A DNA stretch of 38,000 nt from Bacteroidales bacterium (GTDB taxonomy: Bacteria; Bacteroidota; Bacteroidia; Bacteroidales; UBA932), in assembly GCA_012510445.1 (NCBI GenBank), contig JAAZIA010000034.1, forward strand, positions 1-38,000, read 5' to 3'. Positions 19,101 through 28,639 of this stretch are shown here, one piece after another. The translations under genes were made by a program, and so were the position numbers. Positions within the stretch are counted from its first letter, which is position 1. Each line of letters begins with the position of its first letter. Below the pieces are notes generated by a model that searched no databases, was not told the origin of the DNA, and worked only from the letters and a program-made list of their open reading frames with translations.

Positions 19101-20150
19101 ATGAATACGAAAAACGGGCCACAAAAGACCCCCATCAGAGAATGGGGTAAACAGTCGCTTATTGACAGATTATCAGCGCGTTTTACCTTGCGAAACCCGT
19201 CTACGGTACAAGGTCCGGGAGACGATGCTTCCGTTGCTTGCTTTAGCGAATCGCTTACTGTGTCTGCACAAAAGCTGTCGCTGGAAGGGATCGATTTTGA
19301 CCTTTCTTATTTTCCTTTAAAGTTTGTTGGCTACAAAACGGCCGTTCATGCCATGGGTCAGGTTATGGCCATGAATGCCCACCCTATGCAACTCTTGGTA
19401 TGTGCAGGGGTCTCGCAACGTTTTTACGTAGAAGATTTGGATGAACTTTTCCTGGGGATAGAGGCGGCTGCTCATACGTACGGAGCCGACATTGCATTTT
19501 TGGATATCCAATCTTCCTATACCGGGCTTACGTTAGCCGTAACGGCAAGCGGCGACTGCGATGCCGGCTTGCTTACGCGCAGGAGCGGAGCCCGCGATAC
19601 AGATCTTATTTGCCTGAGCGGAAACGTGGGCGCTGCCTATATGGGGCTTCAATTGCTGGAAAGAGAGAAACGTGTTTTTACAGGAGAAGCAAAAAAAGAC
19701 GAGCTGCCTAACCTGGAAGGCTATGAATACATCCTGGAAAGATACCTTAAACCTGAATTGCCAAAAGCTTTGCTGGATAATCTTAAAGCAGACGATGTAA
19801 TACCAACCTCTATGTGCCTGCTCACCAACGGATTATCAGATGGCATTTTACGTATCGCAAAGGCGTCGGGAACGGGGGCTAAAGTGTTCGTAAATAAGAT
19901 CCCCATAGCCCGCCAATGCTATGAGTTTGCAGAAACAGAAAAGAACGTATCACCTTTAGTGGCAGCACTTAACGGCGGAGACGATTTTCAAATGCTCTTC
20001 ACCTTGCCGCTTTCCCTTTATGACACATTGGCCAAGGAATACAGCTTGGACATGATCGGACACATATGCGATGCCTCTGTAGGATGTAGGCTCATAACAC
20101 CCGACGGTCGCTCATTCCCTCTGGAAAGCCCGGGGTTCGAAAATTTTTAA
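19101..20150 (+). CDS. ThiL-like (thiamine-phosphate kinase / AIR-synthase fold) protein with degenerate active site
   Basis: 349 residues, the length of ThiL, which phosphorylates thiamine monophosphate to thiamine diphosphate. Fold similarity is clear: GPGDDASV at 39-45, GIDFDLSYFPLKFVGYKTAVHAM, LICLSGNVGAAYMGLQLLEREK, LKPELP, PTSM..L.NGLSDGI and NGGDDFQMLFTLP at 291-303. However, several metal and substrate positions differ from what I know of Bacteroidota ThiL. The TTDLLLEGVHF type reads SAQKLSLEGIDF (55-66); NLSD reads HAMGQ (83-87); GGDT reads FLDI (133-136); MDISDGL reads CLLTNGL (239-245). The first GDD survives. It may be a non-kinase paralogue. It is divergent from sufB-pnuC and converges on lemA. 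Confidence 0.8.
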   Translation: MNTKNGPQKTPIREWGKQSLIDRLSARFTLRNPSTVQGPGDDASVACFSESLTVSAQKLSLEGIDFDLSYFPLKFVGYKTAVHAMGQVMAMNAHPMQLLVCAGVSQRFYVEDLDELFLGIEAAAHTYGADIAFLDIQSSYTGLTLAVTASGDCDAGLLTRRSGARDTDLICLSGNVGAAYMGLQLLEREKRVFTGEAKKDELPNLEGYEYILERYLKPELPKALLDNLKADDVIPTSMCLLTNGLSDGILRIAKASGTGAKVFVNKIPIARQCYEFAETEKNVSPLVAALNGGDDFQMLFTLPLSLYDTLAKEYSLDMIGHICDASVGCRLITPDGRSFPLESPGFENF

Positions 20151-20164
20151 AACATCCTTTACGT

Positions 20165-20752
20165 TTAAAATACCACTTCGGGAGCCGTCTCGGCTCCTTC
20201 AGCAGCTTTAAAATACGCTTTGCTGTCAAATTTTCTTATTCCTGCTACTAGCGAATGGGGGAATTTGCGGATCAATACGTTGTAAGACTGTACTACTTGA
20301 TTAAAAGACCTCCTTTCCACGGTAATCCTATTTTCTGTTCCTTCCAGTTGTGCCTGCAGTTCCAGAAAGTTTTGATTGGCTTTTAATTCGGGATACCTTT
20401 CAATGACTACCAGCAACCTGCCTAGCGATTGTCCCAGGTTGTCTTGTGCGCTTTGAAAGGCAGCCAGACTTTCTTCCGTAAGGTTGGTGGGGTCCACCGT
20501 AACTTGCGTAGCCCTGGAACGTGCTTCTATAACAGATTCCAAAGTGCTTTTCTCAAAATCCACGGCCCCTTTAACTGTGTTTACCAGGTTGGGAATAAGG
20601 TCGGCTCTGCGTTGGTAAACGTTCTCTACCTGCGCCCAGGCCTGAACGGTTTGTTCCTGAGCTTCAATCATTTTGTTGTTGGTTTTAACAAACCAAAGAA
20701 CCGCCAGAGCAACGGCGATAAGGACAATAATCCAAACGTTTCTTTTCTTCAT
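20165..20752 (-). CDS. lemA: LemA-family membrane protein
   Basis: 195 residues. One N-terminal membrane anchor (about 6-22, VWIIVLIAVALAVLWFV), then the four-helix LemA domain outside the membrane. Typical motifs are WAQVENVYQRRADLIPNLVNTVKG near 40-62, ARSRATQV, ERYPELKANQNFLELQAQLEGTENRI and the FNQVVQSYNVLIRKFP stretch; the FDSKAYFKAAEGAETAPEV tail is characteristic. The function is not firmly known; LemA proteins are linked to envelope processes and two-component signalling in various bacteria. It lies 4 bp after rnr on the same strand, without the TPM-domain (YgcG-like) partner often found beside it. It converges with the ThiL-like gene, 14 bp apart. Confidence 0.93.
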   Translation of the reverse strand: MKKRNVWIIVLIAVALAVLWFVKTNNKMIEAQEQTVQAWAQVENVYQRRADLIPNLVNTVKGAVDFEKSTLESVIEARSRATQVTVDPTNLTEESLAAFQSAQDNLGQSLGRLLVVIERYPELKANQNFLELQAQLEGTENRITVERRSFNQVVQSYNVLIRKFPHSLVAGIRKFDSKAYFKAAEGAETAPEVVF

Positions 20753-20756
20753 GTTT

Positions 20757-22778
20757 TTATTGTATTAATTCAAAATCCAATTGTCTTTGTTCAAGGTTTA
20801 CCCTTGCTACAGATATACGTACTCTTTGCCCCAGCGCAAAATGTTTGCCGCTGTGTGTTCCTGTAAGTGTCATGACGTTTTTGTCATATACGTAATAGTC
20901 ATCTGTCATATCTCTCACAGAAACCATGCCTTCAATTAGGGTATGGTCCAATTCTACAAACATACCCCATTCGGTAAGGCCTGTAATGATACCCTCGAAC
21001 TTCCGGCCTGTTTTGTCTTGCATAAATTCTACCATCTTGTATTTAATGCTGGCACGTTCGGCTTCCGTAGCCAATTGTTCACGTTCAGACAAGTGGATGC
21101 ACTTGCTCTCCATACCTTCAGCTGCCTGTGGCTTTCCGCCACTTATATAATGCAGCAAGAGCCTGTGTACCATCAAGTCTGAATAACGCCTGATAGGAGA
21201 AGTAAAGTGGGTGTAATTACTAAATGCCAATCCGTAATGGCCAACATTCTTTGTACTGTAGCGTGCCCTGGGCATAGAACGTAAAGCCATGATTATAATT
21301 CCGCTCCCCTCTGTTTTTTTCTTGGTCCTATCCAGCAACTTGTTCAGTTCCCTGGCATAATCGCGGGGAGATTTTGTCTGCCCCATCTTATACCCAAAAT
21401 GATGCACAAATTGACGGAAGGCTTCTATTTTATCTTGGTCGGGCGGTTCGTGAATGCGGTACACAAAAGCAGGAGCCTTACCCGTGGGCTTGTTTCTCTT
21501 CCTTTGCACGTACTTCGTTATTTCGCGGTTGGCCAACAACATGAATTCTTCTATAAGCTTATGCGAATCCAAAGGCTCTTGTACTTGAATGCTTAACGGC
21601 GCTCCCCGGTCATCTACTTCTACTTTTACCTCGGCTTTATCAAAGGCTACCGCTCCCCGGTTCATACGCCCTTCCCTAAACCTGACGGCCTGCTTGTGCA
21701 AAAACACCAGGCTTTCTTGTACCTCAACGGGAATTTCAGCTGCTGCGGGAATTTCAGCCGTTGCCGGCGAAGCATTTTCCTCCGTATCCAGAACGGCCTG
21801 AGCCTGTTCGTAAGACAAGCGACAACGGGAACGTATAACCGTTCTTCCAAACCATCGGTCAATGATGTGGTTGTTTTGATCAAAGGTAAATACGGCAGAT
21901 ACGCACAATTTGTCTTCGTCTGGCCGGAGCGAGCACAAACGGTTAGACAGTTTTTCAGGGAACATGGGGACTGTTCTGTCTACCAGATAGACCGAGTTCC
22001 CTCTTTCATAAGCCGCTTGGTCCAGCAACGATCCGGCCTCTACGTAATGACTTACATCGGCTATGTGGACTCCTACCTCTGTATGCGTACCCTCCGGTCC
22101 TATTTTACGGAAAGACAGCGCATCGTCAAAGTCTTTGGCGTCGGAAGGATCAATGGTAAACGTAGGAATCTTCCTAAAGTCCCGCCTTCCCTTTATATCT
22201 TCCTGCAACAAGTTGTCTGTGAGCGCCTCTGCTTCTGCTTCCTCTTCTTTTCTAAAACGGTAAGGCAACCCGAATTCTGCCAAAATGGCATGCATTTCCG
22301 TTTCGTTTTCTCCCGGAGTCCCTAGTACATCTACTACTTTACCCGTGGGGAAATTGCCTCTTTTGTTCCAGCCCGTAACAAGTGCTGCCACTTTTTGACC
22401 ATTGCGCGCGCCTAAAAGGCCGCCTTTGTGCAAATGAATATCAAAGGGCATGTGTTTAGACTCGGTAATAACATATGCCTGTTTATCTACTATCTGTACA
22501 ATGCCAATATACGGCCGGGAAGAGCGTTCTTTAATAAAAACTACGTGCCCTTCCAGTTTTCTTTCGTGCCTGTTTTTTGTAGAACGTACAACTACACGTA
22601 CCCGGTCGCCGTGTAGGGCTCCGTTTAATTTTCTGGCAGGAACAAATATGTCTTCTACGGGGTGTTGCCCTTCCGGTACCTGCACCATAAGAAAGGCATA
22701 CCCTTCCCGCGTCATGCTTAACGTACCCTCATACTCTGTGGTCTGCACATAGCGGTTTTTTGTCTTCTTTTTACTCAT
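20757..22778 (-). CDS. rnr: Ribonuclease R (RNB-family 3'-5' exoribonuclease)
   Basis: 673 residues. Degrades structured RNA processively from the 3' end. Order of parts: a basic N-terminus (SKKKTKNRY), cold-shock-like OB domains (about 15-150), and the RNB catalytic domain starting near 200 with the magnesium-binding IDPSDAKDFDDA motif (D210, D213, D216, D218, D219). Then come HIADVSHYV, NSVYLVDRTVPMFPE, RARYSTKNVGHYGLAFSNYTHFTSPIRRYSDLMVHR and a C-terminal S1 domain (FEGIITGLTEWGMFVEL to the end). A short Ala/Pro/Glu insert (PATAEIPAAAEIPVEV) lies around residue 340. It is shorter at the N-terminus than E. coli RNase R. It is followed 4 bp later by lemA and divergent from gpmI. Confidence 0.95.
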   Translation of the reverse strand: MSKKKTKNRYVQTTEYEGTLSMTREGYAFLMVQVPEGQHPVEDIFVPARKLNGALHGDRVRVVVRSTKNRHERKLEGHVVFIKERSSRPYIGIVQIVDKQAYVITESKHMPFDIHLHKGGLLGARNGQKVAALVTGWNKRGNFPTGKVVDVLGTPGENETEMHAILAEFGLPYRFRKEEEAEAEALTDNLLQEDIKGRRDFRKIPTFTIDPSDAKDFDDALSFRKIGPEGTHTEVGVHIADVSHYVEAGSLLDQAAYERGNSVYLVDRTVPMFPEKLSNRLCSLRPDEDKLCVSAVFTFDQNNHIIDRWFGRTVIRSRCRLSYEQAQAVLDTEENASPATAEIPAAAEIPVEVQESLVFLHKQAVRFREGRMNRGAVAFDKAEVKVEVDDRGAPLSIQVQEPLDSHKLIEEFMLLANREITKYVQRKRNKPTGKAPAFVYRIHEPPDQDKIEAFRQFVHHFGYKMGQTKSPRDYARELNKLLDRTKKKTEGSGIIIMALRSMPRARYSTKNVGHYGLAFSNYTHFTSPIRRYSDLMVHRLLLHYISGGKPQAAEGMESKCIHLSEREQLATEAERASIKYKMVEFMQDKTGRKFEGIITGLTEWGMFVELDHTLIEGMVSVRDMTDDYYVYDKNVMTLTGTHSGKHFALGQRVRISVARVNLEQRQLDFELIQ

Positions 22779-22787
22779 AATAATCTA

Positions 22788-22795
22788 CAAATGTA
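22788..22795 (-). promoter_or_regulatory. -7 element for rnr-lemA
   Basis: Minus-strand TACATTTG matches TAnnTTTG exactly and ends 9 bp before the rnr ATG at 22778. Confidence 0.55.
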
Positions 22796-22810
22796 CACAA
22801 AATCTTTTCG

Positions 22811-22818
22811 TACCTTTG
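22811..22818 (+). promoter_or_regulatory. -7 element for gpmI-dnaE
   Basis: TACCTTTG matches TAnnTTTG exactly and ends 19 bp before the gpmI ATG. It sits 15 bp from the divergent rnr element, so the two promoters overlap in a 59-bp intergenic region. Confidence 0.6.
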
Positions 22819-22837
22819 TAAGCTTATTGATTGCACT

Positions 22838-24361
22838 ATGAAAAAAGTTCTTTTGATGATATTAGATGGCTGGGGCGAAGGGAAACAAGACCGTACCAAC
22901 GCCATTTATACTGCAGGCCAGCCACATATAGATAAAATACGCAACACATACCCCAACAGCACCTTAAGCGCCTGCGGAGAAGACGTAGGCTTACCGGATG
23001 GGCAAATGGGCAACTCGGAAGTGGGCCATTTGAACATAGGTGCAGGGCGTATTGTCTATCAAGACCTGGTAAAAATAAACAGGGCTTGCCGGGACGGGTC
23101 CATCCGTGAAAACAAAGAAGTAAAAGCCGTTTTTGAGTATGTAAAACATAGCGGCAAAGCCCTCCACTTTATGGGTCTGGTGTCTGACGGAGGAGTTCAT
23201 TCTTCTATGGAGCATCTTTTTACTTTTCTGGATATAGCCCGGGAGTACACACTTCCCAAAGTATATGTACACTGTCTTATGGACGGGCGTGATACCGATC
23301 CCCGCAGCGGAAAAGGATACGTAGAGCAACTGCAGGCCCATCTGGCGAATACCACGGGAAAGATTGCAACCGTTATAGGAAGATACTACACCATGGACCG
23401 TGACAAGCGGTGGGACAGGGTTAAGGTGGGATATGATTTGGCCGTTCACGGCATAGGAACTCCGTTCCATAACGCAGCAGAAGGAATAGCAGAAAGTTAT
23501 AGGCAGGGAATTACAGACGAATTTATTAAACCCATTGTATGTGTTGACGAAAGCGACATTCCTGTAGGCACCCTGGAAAAAGACGACGCCATGATCTTTT
23601 TTAACTTTAGGAATGACCGTGCCCGTGAAATTACCCGTGTGTTAACACAAGAGAATATGCCCGAATACGGCATGTACACCATTCCTTTGTACTACTGCTG
23701 TATGACTCCTTACGACAACACCTTTACAGGATTGCATATACTTTTTGATAAAGAAAACGTAATCCGTACCCTGGGCGAAATCATAAGCCGGCAGGGACTC
23801 AAACAACTGCGTATAGCAGAAACAGAAAAATACGCTCACGTTACTTTCTTTTTTTCCGGAGGCAGGGAAGAAACCTTCCCTCTGGAAAATCGAATTTTAG
23901 TACCTTCTCCCAAAGTAGCCACGTATGACCTAAAACCCCAGATGAGTGCTCCGCAAGTGGCAGAAAAAGTAAAAGAAGCGTTGGCAAAACAAGAATACCA
24001 CTTGATTGTCCTCAATTTTGCCAACGGAGATATGGTGGGCCATACAGGGGTTTACGAGGCCATTTGCCAAGCTGTGAAAGTCATTGACCGTCTGGCTTTT
24101 GAGGTTACAGAAACAGCTGTGGAAAACGGATACTCCGTATTGATTACGGCAGACCACGGCAATGCAGACAACGCTCTTAACCCGGACGGAACACCCAATA
24201 CCGCTCATTCTATGAACAGAGTTCCCTTTACCGTAGTGGACAATGGAATAGCTTCTGTAAAAGACGGGATTCTTGCAGATATAGCTCCTACTGTTTTAGA
24301 GTTGATGGAAATTCCCATTCCGGAAGAAATGACCGGACAATCACTCATCCAAAAAAAATAA
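22838..24361 (+). CDS. gpmI: 2,3-bisphosphoglycerate-independent phosphoglycerate mutase
   Basis: 507 residues, full iPGM length. Interconverts 3- and 2-phosphoglycerate in glycolysis and gluconeogenesis using two manganese ions. The alkaline-phosphatase-like metal site is visible: MILDGWGEG with D10, nucleophile S60 in [29 protein letters not shown], the [11 protein letters not shown] region, [16 protein letters not shown] and [10 protein letters not shown] near the C-terminus. It has a consensus -7 element upstream, and dnaE begins 6 bp after its stop. Confidence 0.97.
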   Translation: MKKVLLMILDGWGEGKQDRTNAIYTAGQPHIDKIRNTYPNSTLSACGEDVGLPDGQMGNSEVGHLNIGAGRIVYQDLVKINRACRDGSIRENKEVKAVFEYVKHSGKALHFMGLVSDGGVHSSMEHLFTFLDIAREYTLPKVYVHCLMDGRDTDPRSGKGYVEQLQAHLANTTGKIATVIGRYYTMDRDKRWDRVKVGYDLAVHGIGTPFHNAAEGIAESYRQGITDEFIKPIVCVDESDIPVGTLEKDDAMIFFNFRNDRAREITRVLTQENMPEYGMYTIPLYYCCMTPYDNTFTGLHILFDKENVIRTLGEIISRQGLKQLRIAETEKYAHVTFFFSGGREETFPLENRILVPSPKVATYDLKPQMSAPQVAEKVKEALAKQEYHLIVLNFANGDMVGHTGVYEAICQAVKVIDRLAFEVTETAVENGYSVLITADHGNADNALNPDGTPNTAHSMNRVPFTVVDNGIASVKDGILADIAPTVLELMEIPIPEEMTGQSLIQKK

Positions 24362-24367
24362 TTTTTC

Positions 24368-27300
24368 ATGCCTTCTTTTGTTCACCTACACGTTCATACC
24401 CAATATTCCATTCTTGACGGAGCCGCTTTTATTCCGGATCTTTTTAAAAAAGCCGAGGCAGACGGGCAGACGGCTCTGGCCATAACGGATCATGGAAACA
24501 TGTACGGTGTGAAAGAGTTTTTGAACACGGCTAAAGATCACCCCTCCGTAAAGCCCATAGTGGGATGCGAAGTGTATGTAGCTCCGGAAGGTCGCCATTT
24601 GAAACGAAATACAGAAGAAGCTACTACGTGCCACTTGGTGCTGCTTGCCAAAAACCACAAAGGTTACTTGAACTTAATCAAGCTTGTATCGCAGGCATGG
24701 ATAGACGGTGTCTATTACAAGCCACGCATAGACCACGAGCTACTGGAAAAACACAACTACGGCCTGATTGCCCTGAGTGCCTGCCTTGCCGGAGAGTTGC
24801 CCCGTCTGGTAACAGCCGGAAAAATGGAAGAGGCATCTGCATTGATAGAAAAGTACAAAAGCCTGTTTGGAGAAGACTACTACATTGAACTACAGCGCCA
24901 TAAAACTTTACTAAACAACGCTAACGCACAAAGCACTTATGCCCTTCAAAAACAAATAGAGCCCCACCTTATAACCTTGGCAGAAAAGCACAACGTAAAA
25001 TTGGTAGCTACCAATGACGTTCATTTTGTCAATTACGAAGACGCTCCGGCTCATGACCGGCTCATTTGCGTATCTACCAACGCCGACGTAACGGATGAAA
25101 ACCGTAAGTTGCGTTACACAGAGCAGGAGTACTTGAAAAGTGTACGTGAAATGAAAGAGCTTTTCTCTGACATTCCTCACGCCCTAACCGCTACCCTGGA
25201 AATAGCCGATAAAGTTGAAACGTATAGTCTGGACAGAGAACCCATCCTGCCTCACTTTCCCATTCCCGATACCTTTCCCAATTCCAATGCGTACTTAAAG
25301 CACCTAACGTACGAAGGGGCCAAACGTCTGTACCACGAAATAACACCGGAACTAAAACAAAGGATGGATTTTGAACTGGAAACCATTATAGGTATGGGGT
25401 TTCCGGATTATTTCCTTATTGTGCGGGACTTTATTCATCAAGCCCGTCATATGAACGTATGGGTAGGCCCGGGGCGGGGATCGGCAGCAGGAAGTGTAGT
25501 AGCTTATTGCTTGGGTATTACGTTGGTGGATCCCATTCGTTACGGACTTCTTTTTGAGCGTTTTTTGAACGAAGACAGGGTTTCCTTACCCGATATTGAT
25601 ATTGACTTTGCAGACGACGGCAGAGCCAAGGTATTGAATTATGTAGAAAAAAAATACGGCAAAGATCAGGTATGCCATGTCATCACCTTTGGTACTATGG
25701 CCGCTAAAAGCGCCATAAAAGACGTAGCTCGCGTACAACGTCTGCCGCTGCCCGAGGCAGAACGTCTGGCCAAGCTTATTCCCGACCGTCTTCCCGAAAA
25801 AGACGGCAGACCTCAAAAGATAAATATCAAAAACGCCATTGCATACGTACCGGAACTGCAGGCTGCCTTACAATCAGAAAACCCCCTGGTTAGAACCACG
25901 TTGGAATACGCACAAAAACTGGAAGGCTCTGTGCGTAACACAGGTGTACATGCCAGTGCCATCATTATTGGTCCCGATACCTTAATCAACCACATTCCTT
26001 TGCGTACAAGCAAAGACAAGGATACCGGAAAGGATATTTTAGTTTCTCAATTTGACGGATCGCAAATTGAGCAAGTGGGCATGTTAAAAATGGATTTTCT
26101 GGGACTCACGACCCTCAGCATCCTTAGAACAGCCGTAGACAACATAAACGAAAACCATGGCGTAACCATTGATGTAAATGAGTTGCCGCTTACAGACGTT
26201 CCCACTTATGAATTGTTTAGCCGGGGAGATACGGCCGGTATCTTTCAATTTGAAAGTGAGGGCATGCGCAAATGGCTCAAAGAGTTAAAGCCCACCTGCA
26301 TAGAAGATTTAATTGCTATGACGGCACTGTACCGTCCCGGCCCTATGGACTACATCCCCGATTTTATTGACAGAAAACACGGGCGAAAGGAAATTACTTA
26401 CGACCTGCCGCAAATGGAAAAGTACCTGCAAGAAACATACGGCATTACCGTTTACCAGGAACAAGTGATGCTTTTGTCCCAGGAACTGGCCGGTTTTAGC
26501 GGTTTTGAAGCCGATTTGTTACGTAGGGCCATGGGCAAGAAAAGGCCCGCAGAAATGGAAACGTATAAAAACCGTTTCATGGAAAGAGGTGTAGAACGCG
26601 GCATTCCCGAGGCCATCCTTAAAAAAATATGGGTTGATTGGACGGCTTTCTCTCAATACGCATTCAACAAATCGCATGCAGCCAGCTATTCTATGCTCAG
26701 CTATCAGGCAGGGTACTTAAAGGCCAACTATCCGGCAGATTACATGGCTGCTTTACTCACCCGTGTACGCGATAACATTTCCGACGTTTCTAAATATATG
26801 GACGAGTGCAAGCGCATGGATCTAAACGTTCTGGGACCCGACATAAACGAGTCTATGCATGATTTTACCGTAAACAAACAAGGAGATATCCGTTTTGGTA
26901 TGGCCGGCATCAAGGGAGTAGGATACAGTGCCGTTAAGAACATAGTAAAGCTTAGAAGAAAAGGAGGTCCTTTTATAGATATTTACGATTTTATAGAACG
27001 GGCTAATTTGAACACCTGCAATAAAAAAGTACTGGAAAGCCTGATCTATGCGGGAGCTTTTGATTCTTTTACAGACATAAAAAGAGAACAATATTTTCTA
27101 CCGTGTGGCAAAGACGGAACTTTTTTAGAAAGCCTGATATGCTACGGAGAAAGGATGGAGGCAGAGAAGAACAAAGGAATGAACAGCTTGTTTGGAGACG
27201 GTATCCATGCCATGGTTCCTCCGGAAAGACCGGTTCCCCCTTCTTTATCATTGGATATACAAGAAGATTTTCTGAAAAAAGAAAAAGAAATGGTAGGTAT

Positions 27301-27934
27301 CTACCTGTCTTCTCACCCCCTGGATACCTTCCGTTTTGAAATGAAGCATTTTACAAGCCACACCATTGAGGAAGTCCATGAAATTCTGGAAGAAAGTCGG
27401 GCTGTGGAAAATTTTACTGCCCGTGAGGTTCGTATTGGAGGAATGGTAACGCAAGTAACTTCTGCGATTGCCAGAAGTACAGGACGTCCTTGGGGTACGT
27501 TTACTTTAGAAGATTACACTTCTAGCATTAAGTTTACATTATTTGGCAAAGAATACGAGCAGTTCCTTCCTTATATGCGTGAAAATGAAATGCTTCTTAT
27601 GCGTTGTAGCGTTCAGGAACGGTACAGAAAAAGAAACAGTGCGCCTAAAGAAAAAGAAGTTAGAATAGTAAGTATATCGTTGCTGGCCAACGCCTGTGAG
27701 TCTTTACGTGCCATAACTTTACCTTTGGACGTGGAGCAAATCACTCCGGCTTTTCGTAAAGAGTTGGTACAACTAATGGTAGAAAACCCCGGAAAGATTA
27801 CCGTACATTTGGTTTTAAGGGATAGAGAGGAAAATATGAGGGTACAGCTTTTCTCCCGCTCTCACCGCATTGATCTTACTCCGGCACTTTTGGACTGGTT
27901 ACACAAAAAAGGTTTTGATTTCTTAGTGGAGTAG
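24368..27934 (+). CDS. dnaE: DNA polymerase III subunit alpha
   Basis: 1188 residues, the main replicative polymerase (C-family, DnaE type). Domain order: PHP domain at the N-terminus with FVHLHVHTQYSILDG and TDHGNMYGV; then the palm with catalytic PDIDIDFADDGR near 408-418 and LKMDFLGLTTLS near 574-585; thumb and fingers; and the SQYAFNKSHAASYSMLSYQAGYLKANYP block. Then come a tandem HhH region (FGMAGIKGVGYSAVKNIV) and an OB fold near 1018-1060 (VRIGGMVTQVTSAIARSTGRPW). It begins 6 bp after gpmI, so the two are probably cotranscribed. Its last 12 bp overlap the 3' end of ispD on the opposite strand. Confidence 0.97.
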   Translation: MPSFVHLHVHTQYSILDGAAFIPDLFKKAEADGQTALAITDHGNMYGVKEFLNTAKDHPSVKPIVGCEVYVAPEGRHLKRNTEEATTCHLVLLAKNHKGYLNLIKLVSQAWIDGVYYKPRIDHELLEKHNYGLIALSACLAGELPRLVTAGKMEEASALIEKYKSLFGEDYYIELQRHKTLLNNANAQSTYALQKQIEPHLITLAEKHNVKLVATNDVHFVNYEDAPAHDRLICVSTNADVTDENRKLRYTEQEYLKSVREMKELFSDIPHALTATLEIADKVETYSLDREPILPHFPIPDTFPNSNAYLKHLTYEGAKRLYHEITPELKQRMDFELETIIGMGFPDYFLIVRDFIHQARHMNVWVGPGRGSAAGSVVAYCLGITLVDPIRYGLLFERFLNEDRVSLPDIDIDFADDGRAKVLNYVEKKYGKDQVCHVITFGTMAAKSAIKDVARVQRLPLPEAERLAKLIPDRLPEKDGRPQKINIKNAIAYVPELQAALQSENPLVRTTLEYAQKLEGSVRNTGVHASAIIIGPDTLINHIPLRTSKDKDTGKDILVSQFDGSQIEQVGMLKMDFLGLTTLSILRTAVDNINENHGVTIDVNELPLTDVPTYELFSRGDTAGIFQFESEGMRKWLKELKPTCIEDLIAMTALYRPGPMDYIPDFIDRKHGRKEITYDLPQMEKYLQETYGITVYQEQVMLLSQELAGFSGFEADLLRRAMGKKRPAEMETYKNRFMERGVERGIPEAILKKIWVDWTAFSQYAFNKSHAASYSMLSYQAGYLKANYPADYMAALLTRVRDNISDVSKYMDECKRMDLNVLGPDINESMHDFTVNKQGDIRFGMAGIKGVGYSAVKNIVKLRRKGGPFIDIYDFIERANLNTCNKKVLESLIYAGAFDSFTDIKREQYFLPCGKDGTFLESLICYGERMEAEKNKGMNSLFGDGIHAMVPPERPVPPSLSLDIQEDFLKKEKEMVGIYLSSHPLDTFRFEMKHFTSHTIEEVHEILEESRAVENFTAREVRIGGMVTQVTSAIARSTGRPWGTFTLEDYTSSIKFTLFGKEYEQFLPYMRENEMLLMRCSVQERYRKRNSAPKEKEVRIVSISLLANACESLRAITLPLDVEQITPAFRKELVQLMVENPGKITVHLVLRDREENMRVQLFSRSHRIDLTPALLDWLHKKGFDFLVE

Positions 27935-28627
27935 CCACTTTTCCAGTATTTCCAGGTCCTCTGCGTAGGTGATTTTGAGGTTTTTTTCTTCTCCTTTCAC
28001 CAGGAAAATTTTTTCTCTGTACAAGTAACGCCTTACTACACCGCAGTCGTCTGTTTCTGTAAAGCTGCCGTCATCCATCGCATAACCGTAGGCTCTTTTT
28101 ATGATTCCCATACGAAAGCCTTGAGGGGTTTGCGCTCTTTGAAACAAGCTTCTATCGGGGACTCTTATGATGTGATCTCCTCCCGGTCCTGTGAAAAATA
28201 ACGTATCGGTAACAGGAACAGCTACCCCCACGGCCCGGTATTTTTTTAAGGCTTCCAAGACGTCTGAAATGATTCGTTCACTAACCAACGGTCTGGCTGC
28301 ATCGTGAAGAATCAAGTTATCGTCGGGCCTGCCGGAAAAAGCCTGAATGGCTGCGTACGAGGATTGATGACGCTTTTCGCCGCCTACTATAACTTTATTC
28401 GTTTTTTTCCAGGCGTTTTTCTCTATGAGCTCTTGTACTCTTTGAGTTTCTTCACGGGCTGCCACAATAGCTACTTGGTCTATACCGGGATGAGCCTCAA
28501 AAGCATCCACAGCTCTTTCCAAAACAAGCTTTCCTCCCAATGTAAGAAATTGCTTGGGTGTGTCTGTTGCTGCCCGCGCCCCTTTCCCGGCTGCTAAAAT
28601 TACTGCTATGTTCTTGCGTTCGCCCAT
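27923..28627 (-). CDS. ispD: 2-C-methyl-D-erythritol 4-phosphate cytidylyltransferase
   Basis: 234 residues. Makes CDP-methylerythritol from MEP and CTP in the isoprenoid precursor pathway. The nucleotide-binding start VILAAGKGARAATDTPKQFLTLGG keeps the Gly-rich loop and Lys, and IVGGEKRHQSSYAA, ILHDAARPLVS, VPVTDTL, QRAQTPQGFR, SFTETDDCGVV and LVKGEEKNLKITYAEDL complete the set of family motifs. It is the last gene of secDF-hydrolase-ispD, 12 bp after the hydrolase, and its end overlaps dnaE convergently by 12 bp. Confidence 0.96.
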   Translation of the reverse strand: MGERKNIAVILAAGKGARAATDTPKQFLTLGGKLVLERAVDAFEAHPGIDQVAIVAAREETQRVQELIEKNAWKKTNKVIVGGEKRHQSSYAAIQAFSGRPDDNLILHDAARPLVSERIISDVLEALKKYRAVGVAVPVTDTLFFTGPGGDHIIRVPDRSLFQRAQTPQGFRMGIIKRAYGYAMDDGSFTETDDCGVVRRYLYREKIFLVKGEEKNLKITYAEDLEILEKWLLH

Positions 28628-28639
28628 ATCCTTCTCTTT

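Noticed and set aside
20151-20164. Bidirectional terminator between the ThiL-like gene and lemA
   Set aside because: Only a 7-bp A/T stem can be drawn, with parts inside both genes; too weak to call.
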